NCBI RefSeq assembly: GCF_900111295.1
Contig: NZ_FOGT01000002.1
Span: 62,001-126,000, forward strand
Source of the DNA: Salipaludibacillus aurantiacus
GTDB lineage: Bacteria > Bacillota > Bacilli > Bacillales > Salisediminibacteriaceae
Length of the DNA stretch: 64,000 nucleotides
Direction of reading: 5' to 3'
The position numbers were made by a program, and so were the translations under genes. Shown here piece after piece: positions 33,433 through 42,422 of this stretch. The first letter of the stretch is position 1, and every line of letters starts with the position of its first letter. The notes under the pieces are model-generated. The model was given only the letters and a program-made list of their open reading frames with translations. It did no database searches and was not told the DNA's origin.

Positions 33433-36111
33433 CTATTCTACAAGGCGGCTGGATTTGGATTTAGCGTATGTCCTTTCAATTCTGGAGGCAAGCACTGGTT
33501 TTAAAAGAAGTCCTACAGCGAGGGTTAATAACCAGAAGCCTGACAGAATGATAACGTTTTTCCATACGAGAGCCGGTATAATCCCTCCTGCTGCTTCTCT
33601 CAGCAGGTTAATCGCGTAAGTGAAGGGTAAATAAGGATTGATCTGCTGGAAAAATGGTGGAGCGACTTCAATTGGGAATGTCCCTCCCCCGCCTGACAGC
33701 TGCAGCACGAGAAGCACAATAGCCAAAGCCTTGCCAATGTTGCCCAAAATGGAGGCCAGTGTATAAACCATTGTCATAAAAACAACGGCTATAATAACTG
33801 AAAATAAAACAAATAAGTAGGGGCTGTCTGCATACACGCCAAGAAGAGTGAGATTTCCTATGCTTACAATTAACCCTTGGAGAACGCCCACGATTAAAAA
33901 CAAAATCATTCTTCCAAGATAAATTGAGCGGAGAGTAAATTCCGGATGGCGATCCACTGTGTGTAAATTAGTGCTGATCAGATTAGATAACAGCAAAGCG
34001 CCAACCCAAAGACTTAAGGTCGTGTAAAAAGGCGCATTGGCCGATCCGTAATTAGGTATTGGAAAAAGCTCTTCTTCCACTAAATTTACAGGGTTTGCGA
34101 AAAAATCAGTTTCTTCATCAAGATCATTCCGCAGAACTGAAATAATTTCATTCAGTCGGTCCTCTTCTTCTATGTCACGTATTTGGTCCGCCACTTCTCC
34201 TAAATTTTCTTCCATTTCAGGAAGCTCGCTGTGGGATAATTCAGCGAGATCGTTTACTGCTTCCTCCACTTGCGGCATATTTTCTTCTAATAATTCGGTC
34301 AGCCTCCGGTAGTCTTCTTTTACTTTAGGCAGGTCATCCCGTATGAAATCGGCCGTCTCATATATTTTTGCTTCAATGCCTGGCAGGTCCTCGCGGACAA
34401 AGGCAGCTGCTGATTCAATTGCCTCGGTAATAAGCGGGAGTGTGTCCTGAATTTGCTGAGTTATATTCTTAATGCTTTCTTCCAATTCAGGAAGCCGTTC
34501 AATTTGTTCTTCAATACTTTCTTCTCCATTAACAGCTATTTTTTCTGCATTTTCAAGCGTTTCTTCTACTGTTTGTAAAGCTTTATAATTTTCTTCGAAA
34601 GAGTTGCCGACGTTCTCCAGACCGGATCTGAGGTTCTGGATGGCTTGATCTGTCTGATCGGCCCCTTCTCCCATTAAATAATCGTGAAGGCCGCCTGCCA
34701 TTTGTTCAGTTTCTGAAGCGGTTGACTGCAGGGACTCTATTAGGTCCTTTCCTGGAGTTTGACCAGATTCAATTGTCGTTAACGCGCCCTGAAGTTCCTT
34801 TTGAAATGTTTGAAGGTGCTCTTTTACCTTCGTTAACTGGTTAATAACTTCAAGCAGTTCCTCATCCCCGGAATAGTCATGAATTGAGCTGTACATATCT
34901 ATGGCGTTATCAAGAACGTCTATATGATTTGCAAGCTGTTTATCTAATTCTTTCAGCACGTCCTTTGCCTTATCTTCCTCCTCATTGTCTATAAACATAT
35001 TCAGAGTATTTTCTGCAGAAGCAGCTGTCTGACTCGCGAACAGCGCCTGCTGGGCGACTGTCTCACTGACTTTTTCAGACGAACCTTCAACTTCATCTAT
35101 AAAAACCATGAGTGCTTCTGAATAGTCTTCAATTGAGTCAGCTCTTTCTTCGACTTCCGGCAGCCTTTCCTGGGCATTCTCAATCGTTACTTGAGCTTCC
35201 CTGGCGCCGTCGAGAGCTTCTTCAAGCAGATCTGCAATGTCTGCAAACCGGTTGTTTAACTCGTCAACCTCCGCCACTGCTTTTTCAATGTCTGGAATGG
35301 TTTCTTCCAATTGAAGCACGCCTTCGCCCAGTTCATTGATTTCGGGCAGGCGGCTTTCAAGCAGGAGAATTTGTTCCGTTCCATCATCAATCTGGGGACT
35401 AAGGCTCCTTAATTCCAGAAACTGATTTATATGGTTATCAATTTCCTCCCAATTTTCATCAAACGCCACCACTTGTTCTGCAAATTCGTTTACAGCAGGA
35501 AAATGGGACTCAAGGTCATAAACTGTTTGTTTAATTCTGCGGAATGTAGGAAGTTCTTCTTCCAGTTTAAGCCCGAGTCTGTCAAATTCCTGAAATAAAG
35601 TCTTTGAGGTTTCTTCAATAAATTGCTCATTAATCTCTTTTACGATCGCAGATGCGCCTGCGGACGTCATTTTAGGAGCTATGGCATTCACTTTTTCATT
35701 GACCTGGTAATGAACTTGCGCCGATTCCGGTTCTCCTTTAACCACGCTTGAGAGATCTTCAGAAAATGAGCTGCTTATATAGACACTTGCGTAATAGTCT
35801 CCGTATTCCACCCCTTTTTCAGCTTCCTTCCTTTCAACAAAAGACCAGCCGAAGTTATCATTATTTTGAAGATTCTCTGTCAGTTCTTCCCCTACGTTGA
35901 TGAATTCTCCATCAACATAAGCGCCTTTATCTTCATTGACCACCGCAACCTGAACTCCTTCCGTATTGGCATAAGGATCCCAGGAGGCACTTAAGTTGAA
36001 CCAGGCGTATAAAGACGGCAGAATTGCCAGTCCTATAAGAAGAATGCCTACGAGAGGCACTCGTTTAATATTCAATAAATCCTGTTTAAATATCTTCCAT
36101 ACGTGTGTCAT
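33433..36111 (-). CDS. yhgE: YhgE/Pip-family membrane protein (ABC-2-like exporter)
   Basis: 892 aa; GGAGG five bases before ATG. One N-terminal membrane helix (about 18-38), then ~630 extracytoplasmic residues that are acidic and almost entirely coiled coil, with repeated L-P-x-I/V-E-E patterns, and five to six membrane helices from ~700 to 875 (ABC2-type permease end; F-P-I-E-V-A-P-P-F-F-Q-Q-I-N-P-Y-L-P-F-T-Y). This is the YhgE/Pip (phage infection protein) architecture, related to the membrane proteins of type VII secretion and to siderophore/lipid exporters. No ATPase is adjacent. The nearby two-component pair could control it. Confidence 0.9.
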   Translation of the reverse strand: MTHVWKIFKQDLLNIKRVPLVGILLIGLAILPSLYAWFNLSASWDPYANTEGVQVAVVNEDKGAYVDGEFINVGEELTENLQNNDNFGWSFVERKEAEKGVEYGDYYASVYISSSFSEDLSSVVKGEPESAQVHYQVNEKVNAIAPKMTSAGASAIVKEINEQFIEETSKTLFQEFDRLGLKLEEELPTFRRIKQTVYDLESHFPAVNEFAEQVVAFDENWEEIDNHINQFLELRSLSPQIDDGTEQILLLESRLPEINELGEGVLQLEETIPDIEKAVAEVDELNNRFADIADLLEEALDGAREAQVTIENAQERLPEVEERADSIEDYSEALMVFIDEVEGSSEKVSETVAQQALFASQTAASAENTLNMFIDNEEEDKAKDVLKELDKQLANHIDVLDNAIDMYSSIHDYSGDEELLEVINQLTKVKEHLQTFQKELQGALTTIESGQTPGKDLIESLQSTASETEQMAGGLHDYLMGEGADQTDQAIQNLRSGLENVGNSFEENYKALQTVEETLENAEKIAVNGEESIEEQIERLPELEESIKNITQQIQDTLPLITEAIESAAAFVREDLPGIEAKIYETADFIRDDLPKVKEDYRRLTELLEENMPQVEEAVNDLAELSHSELPEMEENLGEVADQIRDIEEEDRLNEIISVLRNDLDEETDFFANPVNLVEEELFPIPNYGSANAPFYTTLSLWVGALLLSNLISTNLHTVDRHPEFTLRSIYLGRMILFLIVGVLQGLIVSIGNLTLLGVYADSPYLFVLFSVIIAVVFMTMVYTLASILGNIGKALAIVLLVLQLSGGGGTFPIEVAPPFFQQINPYLPFTYAINLLREAAGGIIPALVWKNVIILSGFWLLTLAVGLLLKPVLASRIERTYAKSKSSRLVE

Positions 36112-36139
36112 TGTCTTCCTCCATAATTATCTTCTTTAC

Positions 36140-36169
36140 ATTACCGGTTGTAACTGGCGAACCGGTAAT
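36140..36169 (-). promoter_or_regulatory. operator-like inverted repeat upstream of yhgE
   Basis: ATTACCGGTT and AACCGGTAAT form a perfect 10-bp inverted repeat with a 10-nt spacer, starting 29 nt before the yhgE start codon. The geometry fits a TetR-type operator, or a hairpin in the leader mRNA. YhgE genes are often next to a TetR gene, but none is present here. Confidence 0.55.
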
Positions 36170-36370
36170 TGCCGGCTCTGTCATCAGCACTGTAAAAGAC
36201 TAACATGGAAGTATGAACTGAAAATGAACTGAGAAAAATTTTATGGCGGTGTATTCAGCTTTTTTCGCTATTTTTCGACAAAAGGGAAATTTAGGGCTTT
36301 TAAAATTTTTTAATGAGGGTAATGGTACTCATATAATAGGGGTAAAAAACTACTAACCGGGGTGAAACTT

Positions 36371-36727
36371 ATGATTAGAGAATTATCTGTCAGCGAGGGT
36401 AATTTTATTGCATTCGAAGTTACTGAGAATGTTTCAGAAGAAGAATTTGGAGATGCCTCTGATAAAATGAAAGAATTAATAGGGAAATACGGAAAGATCA
36501 GGTTAATGGTCCGGTTCCCTGAGCTTCCTATTCAAGATGTCAGCAGTATAAACAACCGTTTTAAGTTCATAAAAAATAACTTTAATGATATTGAAAAATA
36601 TGCGGTAGTGACTGATAAAAATATATTTAATATTGCAGCCGCTATCGTAGATACCGCAAGTGATACAGACGTCCAGCGATTCAGTACAGATGATTTAGAG
36701 GAAGCTGTCCAGTGGGTTAAATCCTAA
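36371..36727 (+). CDS. SpoIIAA/STAS-like protein
   Basis: 118 aa from ATG 36371 (GGGGTG six bases upstream; in-frame GTG at 36362 is weaker). Alternating strands and helices of the SpoIIAA-like fold: G-N-F-I-A-F-E-V-T-E-N-V-S-E-E-E-F, I-R-L-M-V-R-F, then K-Y-A-V-V-T-D-K and a final E-E-A-V-Q-W-V-K-S. Members of this family (PF11964-like) are small cytoplasmic proteins of unknown role. Monocistronic. Confidence 0.78.
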   Translation: MIRELSVSEGNFIAFEVTENVSEEEFGDASDKMKELIGKYGKIRLMVRFPELPIQDVSSINNRFKFIKNNFNDIEKYAVVTDKNIFNIAAAIVDTASDTDVQRFSTDDLEEAVQWVKS

Positions 36728-36802
36728 TAGTTGAAAGAATAAATTAAATAGCGGTGGTTATATAGCCGCTTTTAATTATTCTTAATTAAGGGGAAAAGAA
36801 AA

Positions 36803-36822
36803 AGACCAGCAAAAGCTGATCT
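36803..36822 (-). terminator. terminator of the RsbR-like gene
   Basis: Minus strand AGATCAGC-TTTT-GCTGGTCT with one G-T pair, then TTTTCTTTT. Confidence 0.75.
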
Positions 36823-36847
36823 AAAGGCAATAAATATTTAAAAACGT

Positions 36848-37693
36848 CTATTTAAAAGTAAATTCTCTCGATTGAATGGCTTCAGCAAGGGAGGGTTTAA
36901 TAGTCACCTCTTCAAACATTATACCTAACTGGACAGTAGATCTGGCTAATTCAGGCCTCATTCCGGAAAGAGTCGTTGTCACGCCGATTAGCTTAAGGGC
37001 CCGTATAAGGTGCATCAGTTCTTCTGCCACTATTTCGTCTATTGTTACTACACCGGACAAATCGAGCAGCAGGTAATTCACGCGCTGCTTCGAGCACTGG
37101 TCAATTGTTTTATCCAGAATAATTTTTGAGCGGAAGGAATCGATATTTCCGACTAAAGGAAGCAATGCGACCTGAGGACTTAAAGAAATAACTGGTGAGC
37201 TCAATTCCATTATGACTTCCTCTTGTGCTTCTATTCTTTGTTTAGCGTATTTAGTATGTTCCTCAACAAACCTAACTGAAATTTTCCTGAACCAGTCATC
37301 TATAATTCTATACCAATGAATAATCTCTTTGACTGAATACTGATTCTCTACTTCATCCACGTATTGATCCAGTAAACGGTAATATTGTTCTTCTGTTCTG
37401 TTAAATTCATTAAGAATTAAATGCAAAGGCGTATTTAAATGTTCTTCATCTTTAGCTATTTCATCTATCCACTCTTTAATGCTGTTTTCAAAAGTGTCTA
37501 TTTCACTGTTGAATACGGCAAAAAAACGTTTGTGAAAATCATTATTCTGCCTTTTCAAGTTGTCAATCACTTGAGAATCCGGTGAGGAATAGATCCCTTC
37601 TGGCGCACTAATTTTAACAGAGTTATACCATTCTTCAGTAATCTCGTCTGTATGTTCCATTAAATAATCATACAATTTCTCATTCTGATACAT
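36848..37693 (-). CDS. RsbR-type STAS-domain stressosome protein
   Basis: 281 aa from ATG 37693 (GGGAGG five bases upstream; frame extends to 37735 without a site). Residues ~1-150 are a helical non-heme globin-like sensor with many Tyr/Trp (W-I-D-E-I-A-K-D-E-E); residues ~165-278 are STAS, starting V-I-S-L-S-P-Q-V-A-L-L-P-L-V-G-N-I-D. The first phosphorylation position is Ser/Asn-like (G-N-I-D-S) and the second Thr lies in G-V-V-T-I-D-E. RsbR paralogs form the stressosome that controls sigma B; no RsbS, RsbT or RsbX gene is adjacent, so this is an orphan. Confidence 0.85.
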   Translation of the reverse strand: MYQNEKLYDYLMEHTDEITEEWYNSVKISAPEGIYSSPDSQVIDNLKRQNNDFHKRFFAVFNSEIDTFENSIKEWIDEIAKDEEHLNTPLHLILNEFNRTEEQYYRLLDQYVDEVENQYSVKEIIHWYRIIDDWFRKISVRFVEEHTKYAKQRIEAQEEVIMELSSPVISLSPQVALLPLVGNIDSFRSKIILDKTIDQCSKQRVNYLLLDLSGVVTIDEIVAEELMHLIRALKLIGVTTTLSGMRPELARSTVQLGIMFEEVTIKPSLAEAIQSREFTFK

Positions 37694-37940
37694 GAAAACC
37701 TCCCTCTGTAAATGCAAATATGAATACAAATTCATACTAATTTTGAAATATAGACTTTTATTTATTTACGTAATTTCTATACTTTGCAGCCTTTTTTGAG
37801 TTTCCCCTCCGCTCTTAAACCTCTTCCTTGGTCAAAACCTATTACCACAAGTTTACCATAACATTCATGCGGTCTAATGTTAAATATTTCTATCTTTTTT
37901 ATGGAAAATCATGAGTTTCCTTTTGTTGATAATTTCGAAC

Positions 37941-38528
37941 TCAATTTTTAGCTTGAATAGCTAAAAACAGGCCGCTGTTATACTTGTGAACCTGCTCAAT
38001 AGTCATGCCTGAATTTTTTATGTTAGCAAGTGTATTACGGTCTAAATGGCAACCGTCACACATTCGTTTCCATACCGGAGTTACCCATTTCTGCATCTTT
38101 GCTGCTGTGGGCTGGTCGAGACGGACATGCTCAAATACCAGAAGAGTTCCGTGAGCTTTCAACACTCTTCTTAACTCTTTTAAAGCTATGTCAGGATGAG
38201 GGATGGTGCAAAAAACTAACGTTCCGACAATCATATCAAAGCTATCATCTGAAAACGGCAATTTTTGAGCATCTGCCTGAATAGCTTCAATAGGCACCTG
38301 AGCCGCCTTTATTCGTTTTATAGATTTACGGAGCATTACAGGATTAGGTTCCACAGCTGTGACAGCTTCTGCTTTTGTATAATACGGAAAATTAAGTCCG
38401 GTACCCGAGCCAATTTCAAGTACTTTCCCCTCTGCTTTTTGGATTAAAAATTGTCTAATAGAACGAAACTTTATTCTCTCCAGAGGAGCCATCAATGCAT
38501 CATAAATCTCAGGAATCACTTTACCCAT
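37941..38528 (-). CDS. class I SAM-dependent methyltransferase (UbiE-like)
   Basis: 195 aa, start after AAGGGGGAG. Motif I L-E-I-G-S-G-T-G-L-N-F near 35, A-V-E-P-N-P acidic loop, D-A-Q-K-L-P-F-S-D-D-S-F-D motif and V-L-K-A-H-G-T-L-L-V-F-E-H. The end contains C-D-G-C-H, a feature of a UbiE-related subgroup often annotated as phospholipid or thiol methyltransferase-like. Substrate unknown. Single gene. Confidence 0.88.
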   Translation of the reverse strand: MGKVIPEIYDALMAPLERIKFRSIRQFLIQKAEGKVLEIGSGTGLNFPYYTKAEAVTAVEPNPVMLRKSIKRIKAAQVPIEAIQADAQKLPFSDDSFDMIVGTLVFCTIPHPDIALKELRRVLKAHGTLLVFEHVRLDQPTAAKMQKWVTPVWKRMCDGCHLDRNTLANIKNSGMTIEQVHKYNSGLFLAIQAKN

Positions 38529-38701
38529 ATTCTCCCCCTTTCATTGCCTGCTCTCTTATTGTTTATTCTAATCTGATTTAGCTACTCTTTCATTCCCATT
38601 TATGCCTCTGGCTATTACCGCCCCGCCCTGAATAAATATCACTAATACACGTTACACTAATAACCAGCTTCTGCTGTAAGTGAATATATATGGTAAATAA
38701 T

Positions 38702-38722
38702 GGGGGGGTCTGACCCCTTTTT
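38702..38722 (+). promoter_or_regulatory. G-run/C-run hairpin just ahead of the DUF421 ribosome site
   Basis: GGGG-TCTGA-CCCC followed by TTTTT, with three further G available for G-U pairing, looks like a small terminator in the leader of the following gene, ending right before GAGGTG. An almost identical motif follows that gene at 39483. Confidence 0.5.
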
Positions 38723-38737
38723 GAGGTGGCTGCTTAT

Positions 38738-39433
38738 ATGGATACTTCTGAACTTATATTAAGGATAGCGTTCAGTTTTCTAGTTTTATTTGTGATGACC
38801 CGAATTACGGGAAGAAAAGAAATAAGCCAGATGACGTTTTTTAATTTTGCCTCTGCTATTGCTATAGGTTCTATCTCCGCAAACCTTGTCGTTAATGCTA
38901 ACTTCAGTATTCAACACGGTTTTATAGCTTTGTTAGGCTGGACTATTTTAACACTTGTTATGGATCTTATTGATATAAAATCAAAAGAAGGAAGAAAAGT
39001 GGTCACAGGTGATCCTGTTATTGTGATTAAAGAAGGTAAAATAGTCGACAAAGAATTAAAGAATCAGAGGCTCGACCTGGACGCTTTAAACTCAATGCTG
39101 CGCCAGCAAAGAATATTTTCCCTTGCAGAGGTGGATTATGCGATACTTGAACCTAATGGTAAATTATCAGTTCTGTCAAGAGATTATAACTTGCCTTTAA
39201 CAAAACAGGATATGAATATTACAGGCCCGCAGAAAGTCTTCCCTCTGCCAACCGAAGTGATTTCTGACGGACTGGTCATAAAGAAAAACTTAGAAAAACT
39301 GAAACTTGACATCGACTGGCTAAAACAACAGCTGGATCAAGCAGGCATTCATTCCTTTTCAGATGTTTTCTATGCTCAAGTTCAAACTGACGGCTCTTTA
39401 TTTATAGATCCCCAGGATAAAAAAAATAAATAA
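38738..39433 (+). CDS. DUF421 (YetF-type) membrane protein
   Basis: 231 aa from ATG 38738 (GAGGTG nine bases upstream; in-frame GTG at 38726 overlaps the site). Three membrane helices in residues 1-85 with R-I-T-G-R-K-E-I-S-Q-M; cytoplasmic YetF domain afterwards (G-D-P-V-I-V-I-K-E-G-K, L-R-Q-Q-R-I-F-S-L-A-E-V-D-Y-A-I-L-E-P-N-G), plus a second copy of the short C-terminal lobe (L-D-Q-A-G-I-H-S-F-S-D-V-F-Y-A-Q-V-Q-T-D-G). This is the full-length form, unlike the 170-aa copy at 13.1 kb. Confidence 0.9.
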   Translation: MDTSELILRIAFSFLVLFVMTRITGRKEISQMTFFNFASAIAIGSISANLVVNANFSIQHGFIALLGWTILTLVMDLIDIKSKEGRKVVTGDPVIVIKEGKIVDKELKNQRLDLDALNSMLRQQRIFSLAEVDYAILEPNGKLSVLSRDYNLPLTKQDMNITGPQKVFPLPTEVISDGLVIKKNLEKLKLDIDWLKQQLDQAGIHSFSDVFYAQVQTDGSLFIDPQDKKNK

Positions 39434-39438
39434 TATGG

Positions 39439-39473
39439 CAGACAAAAAGGCTGAGCAACAGCCTTTTTGTCTG
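39439..39473. terminator. bidirectional terminator between DUF421 and CtaG-like genes
   Basis: Perfect 15-bp stem CAGACAAAAAGGCTG / CAGCCTTTTTGTCTG with a 5-nt loop, between two converging genes. Confidence 0.9.
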
Positions 39474-39482
39474 GGAATAAAT

Positions 39483-39499
39483 GGGGGGTCTGTCCCCTT
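39483..39499 (+). repeat. second copy of the GGGGTCTGNCCCC motif
   Basis: ATGGGGGGTCTGTCCCCTT repeats, with one central change, the motif at 38700. The two copies lie on either side of the DUF421 gene, in direct orientation. Confidence 0.5.
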
Positions 39500-40352
39500 A
39501 ATCAGCCGCAGGGGTAAACTGGCCTGCGGATGTCTTTTGGGACATTTTGCCTCGGGGACGGGCGGCACGGTACCATTGGAGACAGAGCATGAAAATAATG
39601 AAGACGTCAACTGCATCACCGCCGTAAAACATCAGCTGCCCTCCTGCTTCGGCTTCCGCCCTGGGCACGCCTGCAGGCGGGTTAGCATAAATGAACTTGG
39701 ATAGTATCTGATGCCCGGCGAGTGCAAGTACCAGCACAATTGCCCTGTACAAATAAGCAGTCCTGTGAGGCATAGGATCAATTGAGATCATCGATGCTGT
39801 AAATACATAACCCGCTAAAAATACGTGCATATGAATAAACAAGTGAAGCAGCACATCATCGTGCATGGCTGCATACAACTCAGTTGTGTAGAGGATCCAA
39901 AGACCCCCAATGTTAAGAAGTGAGGCGACGGCAGGGTCAGTGACGATACGTGCTGGCAAACTTTTTAATACTTTCGTCAGGCGCCGGCCCCACTTAACAG
40001 GCATTGCCCGCAATAACAGTGTTACTGGTGCAGCCAGCACCATTAATAATGGAGCAAGCATTCCCAGCAGCAAGTGTCCCAGCATATGAACAGTAAAATT
40101 GGCATGAGCCCATTCAGCGAGCGGACCAATTACGGCTGCAAGTGCGCATCCTGCTCCTATTGTAAATAATACCACCCTGTAACCCTGCCACGATTTCCCT
40201 TTCTTTTTTACTGTGGCTGCAGCAAAAAGGTAAATGACTAAAGCAACCGCAAACGGGAAAGCGAGAATAAGCTGGGGCCCAAGCCCGGCAACATCAAAAA
40301 ATGCCGTGGAATGAGAATGGCCATGCGGTTGAGAGTGGTTTAACACGATCAT
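39498..40352 (-). CDS. CtaG-like (caa3-type cytochrome oxidase assembly) membrane protein
   Basis: 284 aa. Seven hydrophobic segments with conserved His in and near helices (H-M-L-G-H-L-L-L-G-M, L-H-L-F-I-H-M-H-V-F-L-A-G, A-G-H-Q-I-L-S-K-F), as in the caa3_CtaG family implicated in copper insertion into cytochrome c oxidase. The N-terminus is His-rich (H-S-Q-P-H-G-H-S-H-S). It overlaps the DUF2243 gene by ATGA, a pairing common in bacteria. No cytochrome oxidase genes are nearby, so its partner is encoded elsewhere. Confidence 0.88.
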   Translation of the reverse strand: MIVLNHSQPHGHSHSTAFFDVAGLGPQLILAFPFAVALVIYLFAAATVKKKGKSWQGYRVVLFTIGAGCALAAVIGPLAEWAHANFTVHMLGHLLLGMLAPLLMVLAAPVTLLLRAMPVKWGRRLTKVLKSLPARIVTDPAVASLLNIGGLWILYTTELYAAMHDDVLLHLFIHMHVFLAGYVFTASMISIDPMPHRTAYLYRAIVLVLALAGHQILSKFIYANPPAGVPRAEAEAGGQLMFYGGDAVDVFIIFMLCLQWYRAARPRGKMSQKTSAGQFTPAAD

Positions 40353-40855
40353 GATCTTCCCTCTTCCCGCTTAACACTTTTCTGTACCCGTCTAAGTAAG
40401 TATACTCCACCCAGAATCATAATGACTGCTGCTGTATTCCATATAATGTCATAAACAATTACATTTTCAACATATCTGATCTGATGGATTCTGAACACTT
40501 TGTGCTGGATAAGCCCGTCGTACAGCTGAAAAATACCGGCACCGAGAAGCACAGACCCCCACCACCTTGTAAGCCAAACAGCTCGCCGCCGTCTTAAATC
40601 GGCATACATAAAGAGCCCGCCAATTGTCGCAAACCAGCTGAACGCATGGAAAAGACCGTCAGAAATTAAACCAACATCCATAGTTGATCTGTCATAGAAA
40701 TGATGCCACCGGAGCAGCTGATGGAAAACCATCTCATCAATAAACGCAATCATCCCAAGTCCGAACAGGAAACCGGACCAAAAGTTCCGCCCTGAATATT
40801 TGAGCCGGTTAGGCTCATTTGCGCTTCCCGCTTCCAGTTTTGTATCCGCATCCAT
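40349..40855 (-). CDS. DUF2243 membrane protein
   Basis: 168 aa; AAGGAGG before ATG. Four membrane helices with the DUF2243 signature F-I-D-E-M-V-F-H-Q-L-L-R-W-H-H-F-Y-D, and conserved I-S-D-G-L-F-H-A and D-G-L-I-Q-H-K-V-F-R-I-H-Q-I. Function unknown, but the histidines and the fixed coupling to a CtaG-like protein suggest a role in copper/heme-copper oxidase biogenesis (inference). Confidence 0.88.
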   Translation of the reverse strand: MDADTKLEAGSANEPNRLKYSGRNFWSGFLFGLGMIAFIDEMVFHQLLRWHHFYDRSTMDVGLISDGLFHAFSWFATIGGLFMYADLRRRRAVWLTRWWGSVLLGAGIFQLYDGLIQHKVFRIHQIRYVENVIVYDIIWNTAAVIMILGGVYLLRRVQKSVKREEGRS

Positions 40856-41106
40856 ATTATTCCTCCTTTTTATATACCTGCATGAGTTTATTAACTAATA
40901 AGCACTTCCCGCTGTTCCTGTATTATAAACAGGCATTCCACAAAAAGGATCAGTCCCCAAACATAGGTACATTTAAGTTTTTCCAATTTTAACCAAAAAA
41001 ACTCTAATTAATATAATAATTCATTTAAAAACCTGTGCTTTATCTAATATTCCCCGGTTAAAAAACAATTCGCAGTGGAAAGAGGTATATAGGAAAGAGG
41101 TGCCTC

Positions 41107-41364
41107 ATGAAAGAATATAAGAACTTAAAAGCAGTCACATCGATGGTAACAGGGGTTTTATCCATTATTCTTTTTTTACTCCCGTTAGTGGGCCTGGTGC
41201 TGGCTGTTTCAGGACTTGGACTTGGTATTTTAGGTTTAAAAGAAATTAAACAGACCGGAGAACCGGGAAGGGGTTTTGCAATTACGGGGATCGTTTGCGG
41301 AGGAATAGGCTTACTGATTCCCGCTGTTTTAGGGGTGCTGGCTTTTTACATGCTGGCAGGGTAA
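41107..41364 (+). CDS. DUF4190 small membrane protein
   Basis: 85 aa, AGAGGTG before ATG. Two membrane helices and the central polar loop L-K-E-I-K-Q-T-G-E-P-G-R-G-F-A-I-T-G-I, the DUF4190 hallmark (G-x-G-x-A-I-x-G). Function unknown. Monocistronic, with a terminator. Confidence 0.82.
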   Translation: MKEYKNLKAVTSMVTGVLSIILFLLPLVGLVLAVSGLGLGILGLKEIKQTGEPGRGFAITGIVCGGIGLLIPAVLGVLAFYMLAG

Positions 41365-41413
41365 AGCTGGAGATATTCAGCTAGTTGAAAATTTGCGATC
41401 GGCCCTTTTCAAA

Positions 41414-41449
41414 AAAAGACGAACTGCAAAATCATACAGTTCGTCTTTT
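41414..41449. terminator. bidirectional terminator between DUF4190 and PAP2 genes
   Basis: Perfect 13-bp stem AAAAGACGAACTG / CAGTTCGTCTTTT with a 10-nt loop, between converging genes. Confidence 0.88.
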
Positions 41450-41458
41450 CTATATTAA

Positions 41459-42130
41459 TTAAATACTTGTACTCTTTACAGGCAGTTTCTTCTCACCCCA
41501 TACCCGGAAAGTGAATAGGCATACGTTCAGCCAGGCAATTGAAATAATTGCTGCGGCCAAAATATCCGACGGGAAATGAGCGCCTGTGATAATCCGGCTC
41601 AATGCCACTAAAATAATTAATCCCCCGAAAATTACAGTCGCTGATACCTTTGCCGTGCTATTTTCCAACTGGCGGTATGCCAGATAGATTAGAAAAGAAA
41701 ATAATATGACACTCCTCATCGCGTGGCCGCTCGGGAAACTATAGGACGGTATTTCAAGGGAATAACCGAAAAATTCAATGACGCTGCTCTCACCAGGCCT
41801 GTCCCTTTGAAATAAAATCTTAAGTATAAAATTCAGCACGACTCCGCCTCCGGTCAAGACGATTAAAAAGACAGCATGATTCCACATTTTCTTATAAAGG
41901 AGAAAAACACCGACAAGGCCTGTCAAAATTAAAATGGCTTCTCCGGAGCCTATAACAGTTATTATTTCCATAAAAGACACGACTACGGACGGCACGCCTT
42001 CCGTGAGCCACGAAGTAAGTGTTTCATCTAAAAAGGCGAGCCGATTAAATAAAGTTAAAACTGAAATGACTGCAAACAAAATAAAACAGCTTAAAGCAAT
42101 AGATATATTTTTCTTATTATTATCCTCCAC
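41459..42130 (-). CDS. PAP2-family phosphatase (undecaprenyl-diphosphatase-like)
   Basis: 223 aa starting at GTG 42130. Six membrane helices and the three PAP2 motifs: K-I-L-F-Q-R-D-R-P, P-S-G-H-A-M, and S-R-I-I-T-G-A-H-F-P-S-D, with catalytic His in the second and third. It should dephosphorylate a lipid phosphate such as undecaprenyl pyrophosphate or phosphatidylglycerophosphate at the outer face of the membrane. The ribosome site before the GTG is weak. Single gene. Confidence 0.88.
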   Translation of the reverse strand: MEDNNKKNISIALSCFILFAVISVLTLFNRLAFLDETLTSWLTEGVPSVVVSFMEIITVIGSGEAILILTGLVGVFLLYKKMWNHAVFLIVLTGGGVVLNFILKILFQRDRPGESSVIEFFGYSLEIPSYSFPSGHAMRSVILFSFLIYLAYRQLENSTAKVSATVIFGGLIILVALSRIITGAHFPSDILAAAIISIAWLNVCLFTFRVWGEKKLPVKSTSI

Positions 42131-42375
42131 GGTACGTCACTCTTTCTTCTGTAAAATATTCTCGTTGGGCATTCCCTTTAAATAAAATTTATAAGCATAC
42201 ATTCCTTCATAAAGAGTTAAATTTTTCAAAATCAATCGCAAATTTACACTGAAATTCCAGATTACTTAATTTTTTGTCACCTTTCAATCAAACTTTTTAC
42301 CTGACTTTGTCTCAGTTCCAGAGATGCCAGCAGATGCGAATTCAGTCTTTTACCGAATTAAATCACACAAAAAAA

Positions 42376-42401
42376 GACAGAAGCATTAATCTGCAACTGT
42401 C
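42376..42401 (-). terminator. terminator of the RNase H-like gene
   Basis: Minus strand GACAG...CTGTC outer stem and TGCA/GCA inner pairing, followed by seven T. Confidence 0.55.
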
Positions 42402-42422
42402 CGGATGGCTGATTCTCTATCA

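Noticed and set aside
36750-36780. Weak hairpin AGCGG...CCGCT after the SpoIIAA-like gene
   Set aside because: Only five base pairs and a broken T-run; too weak to call.
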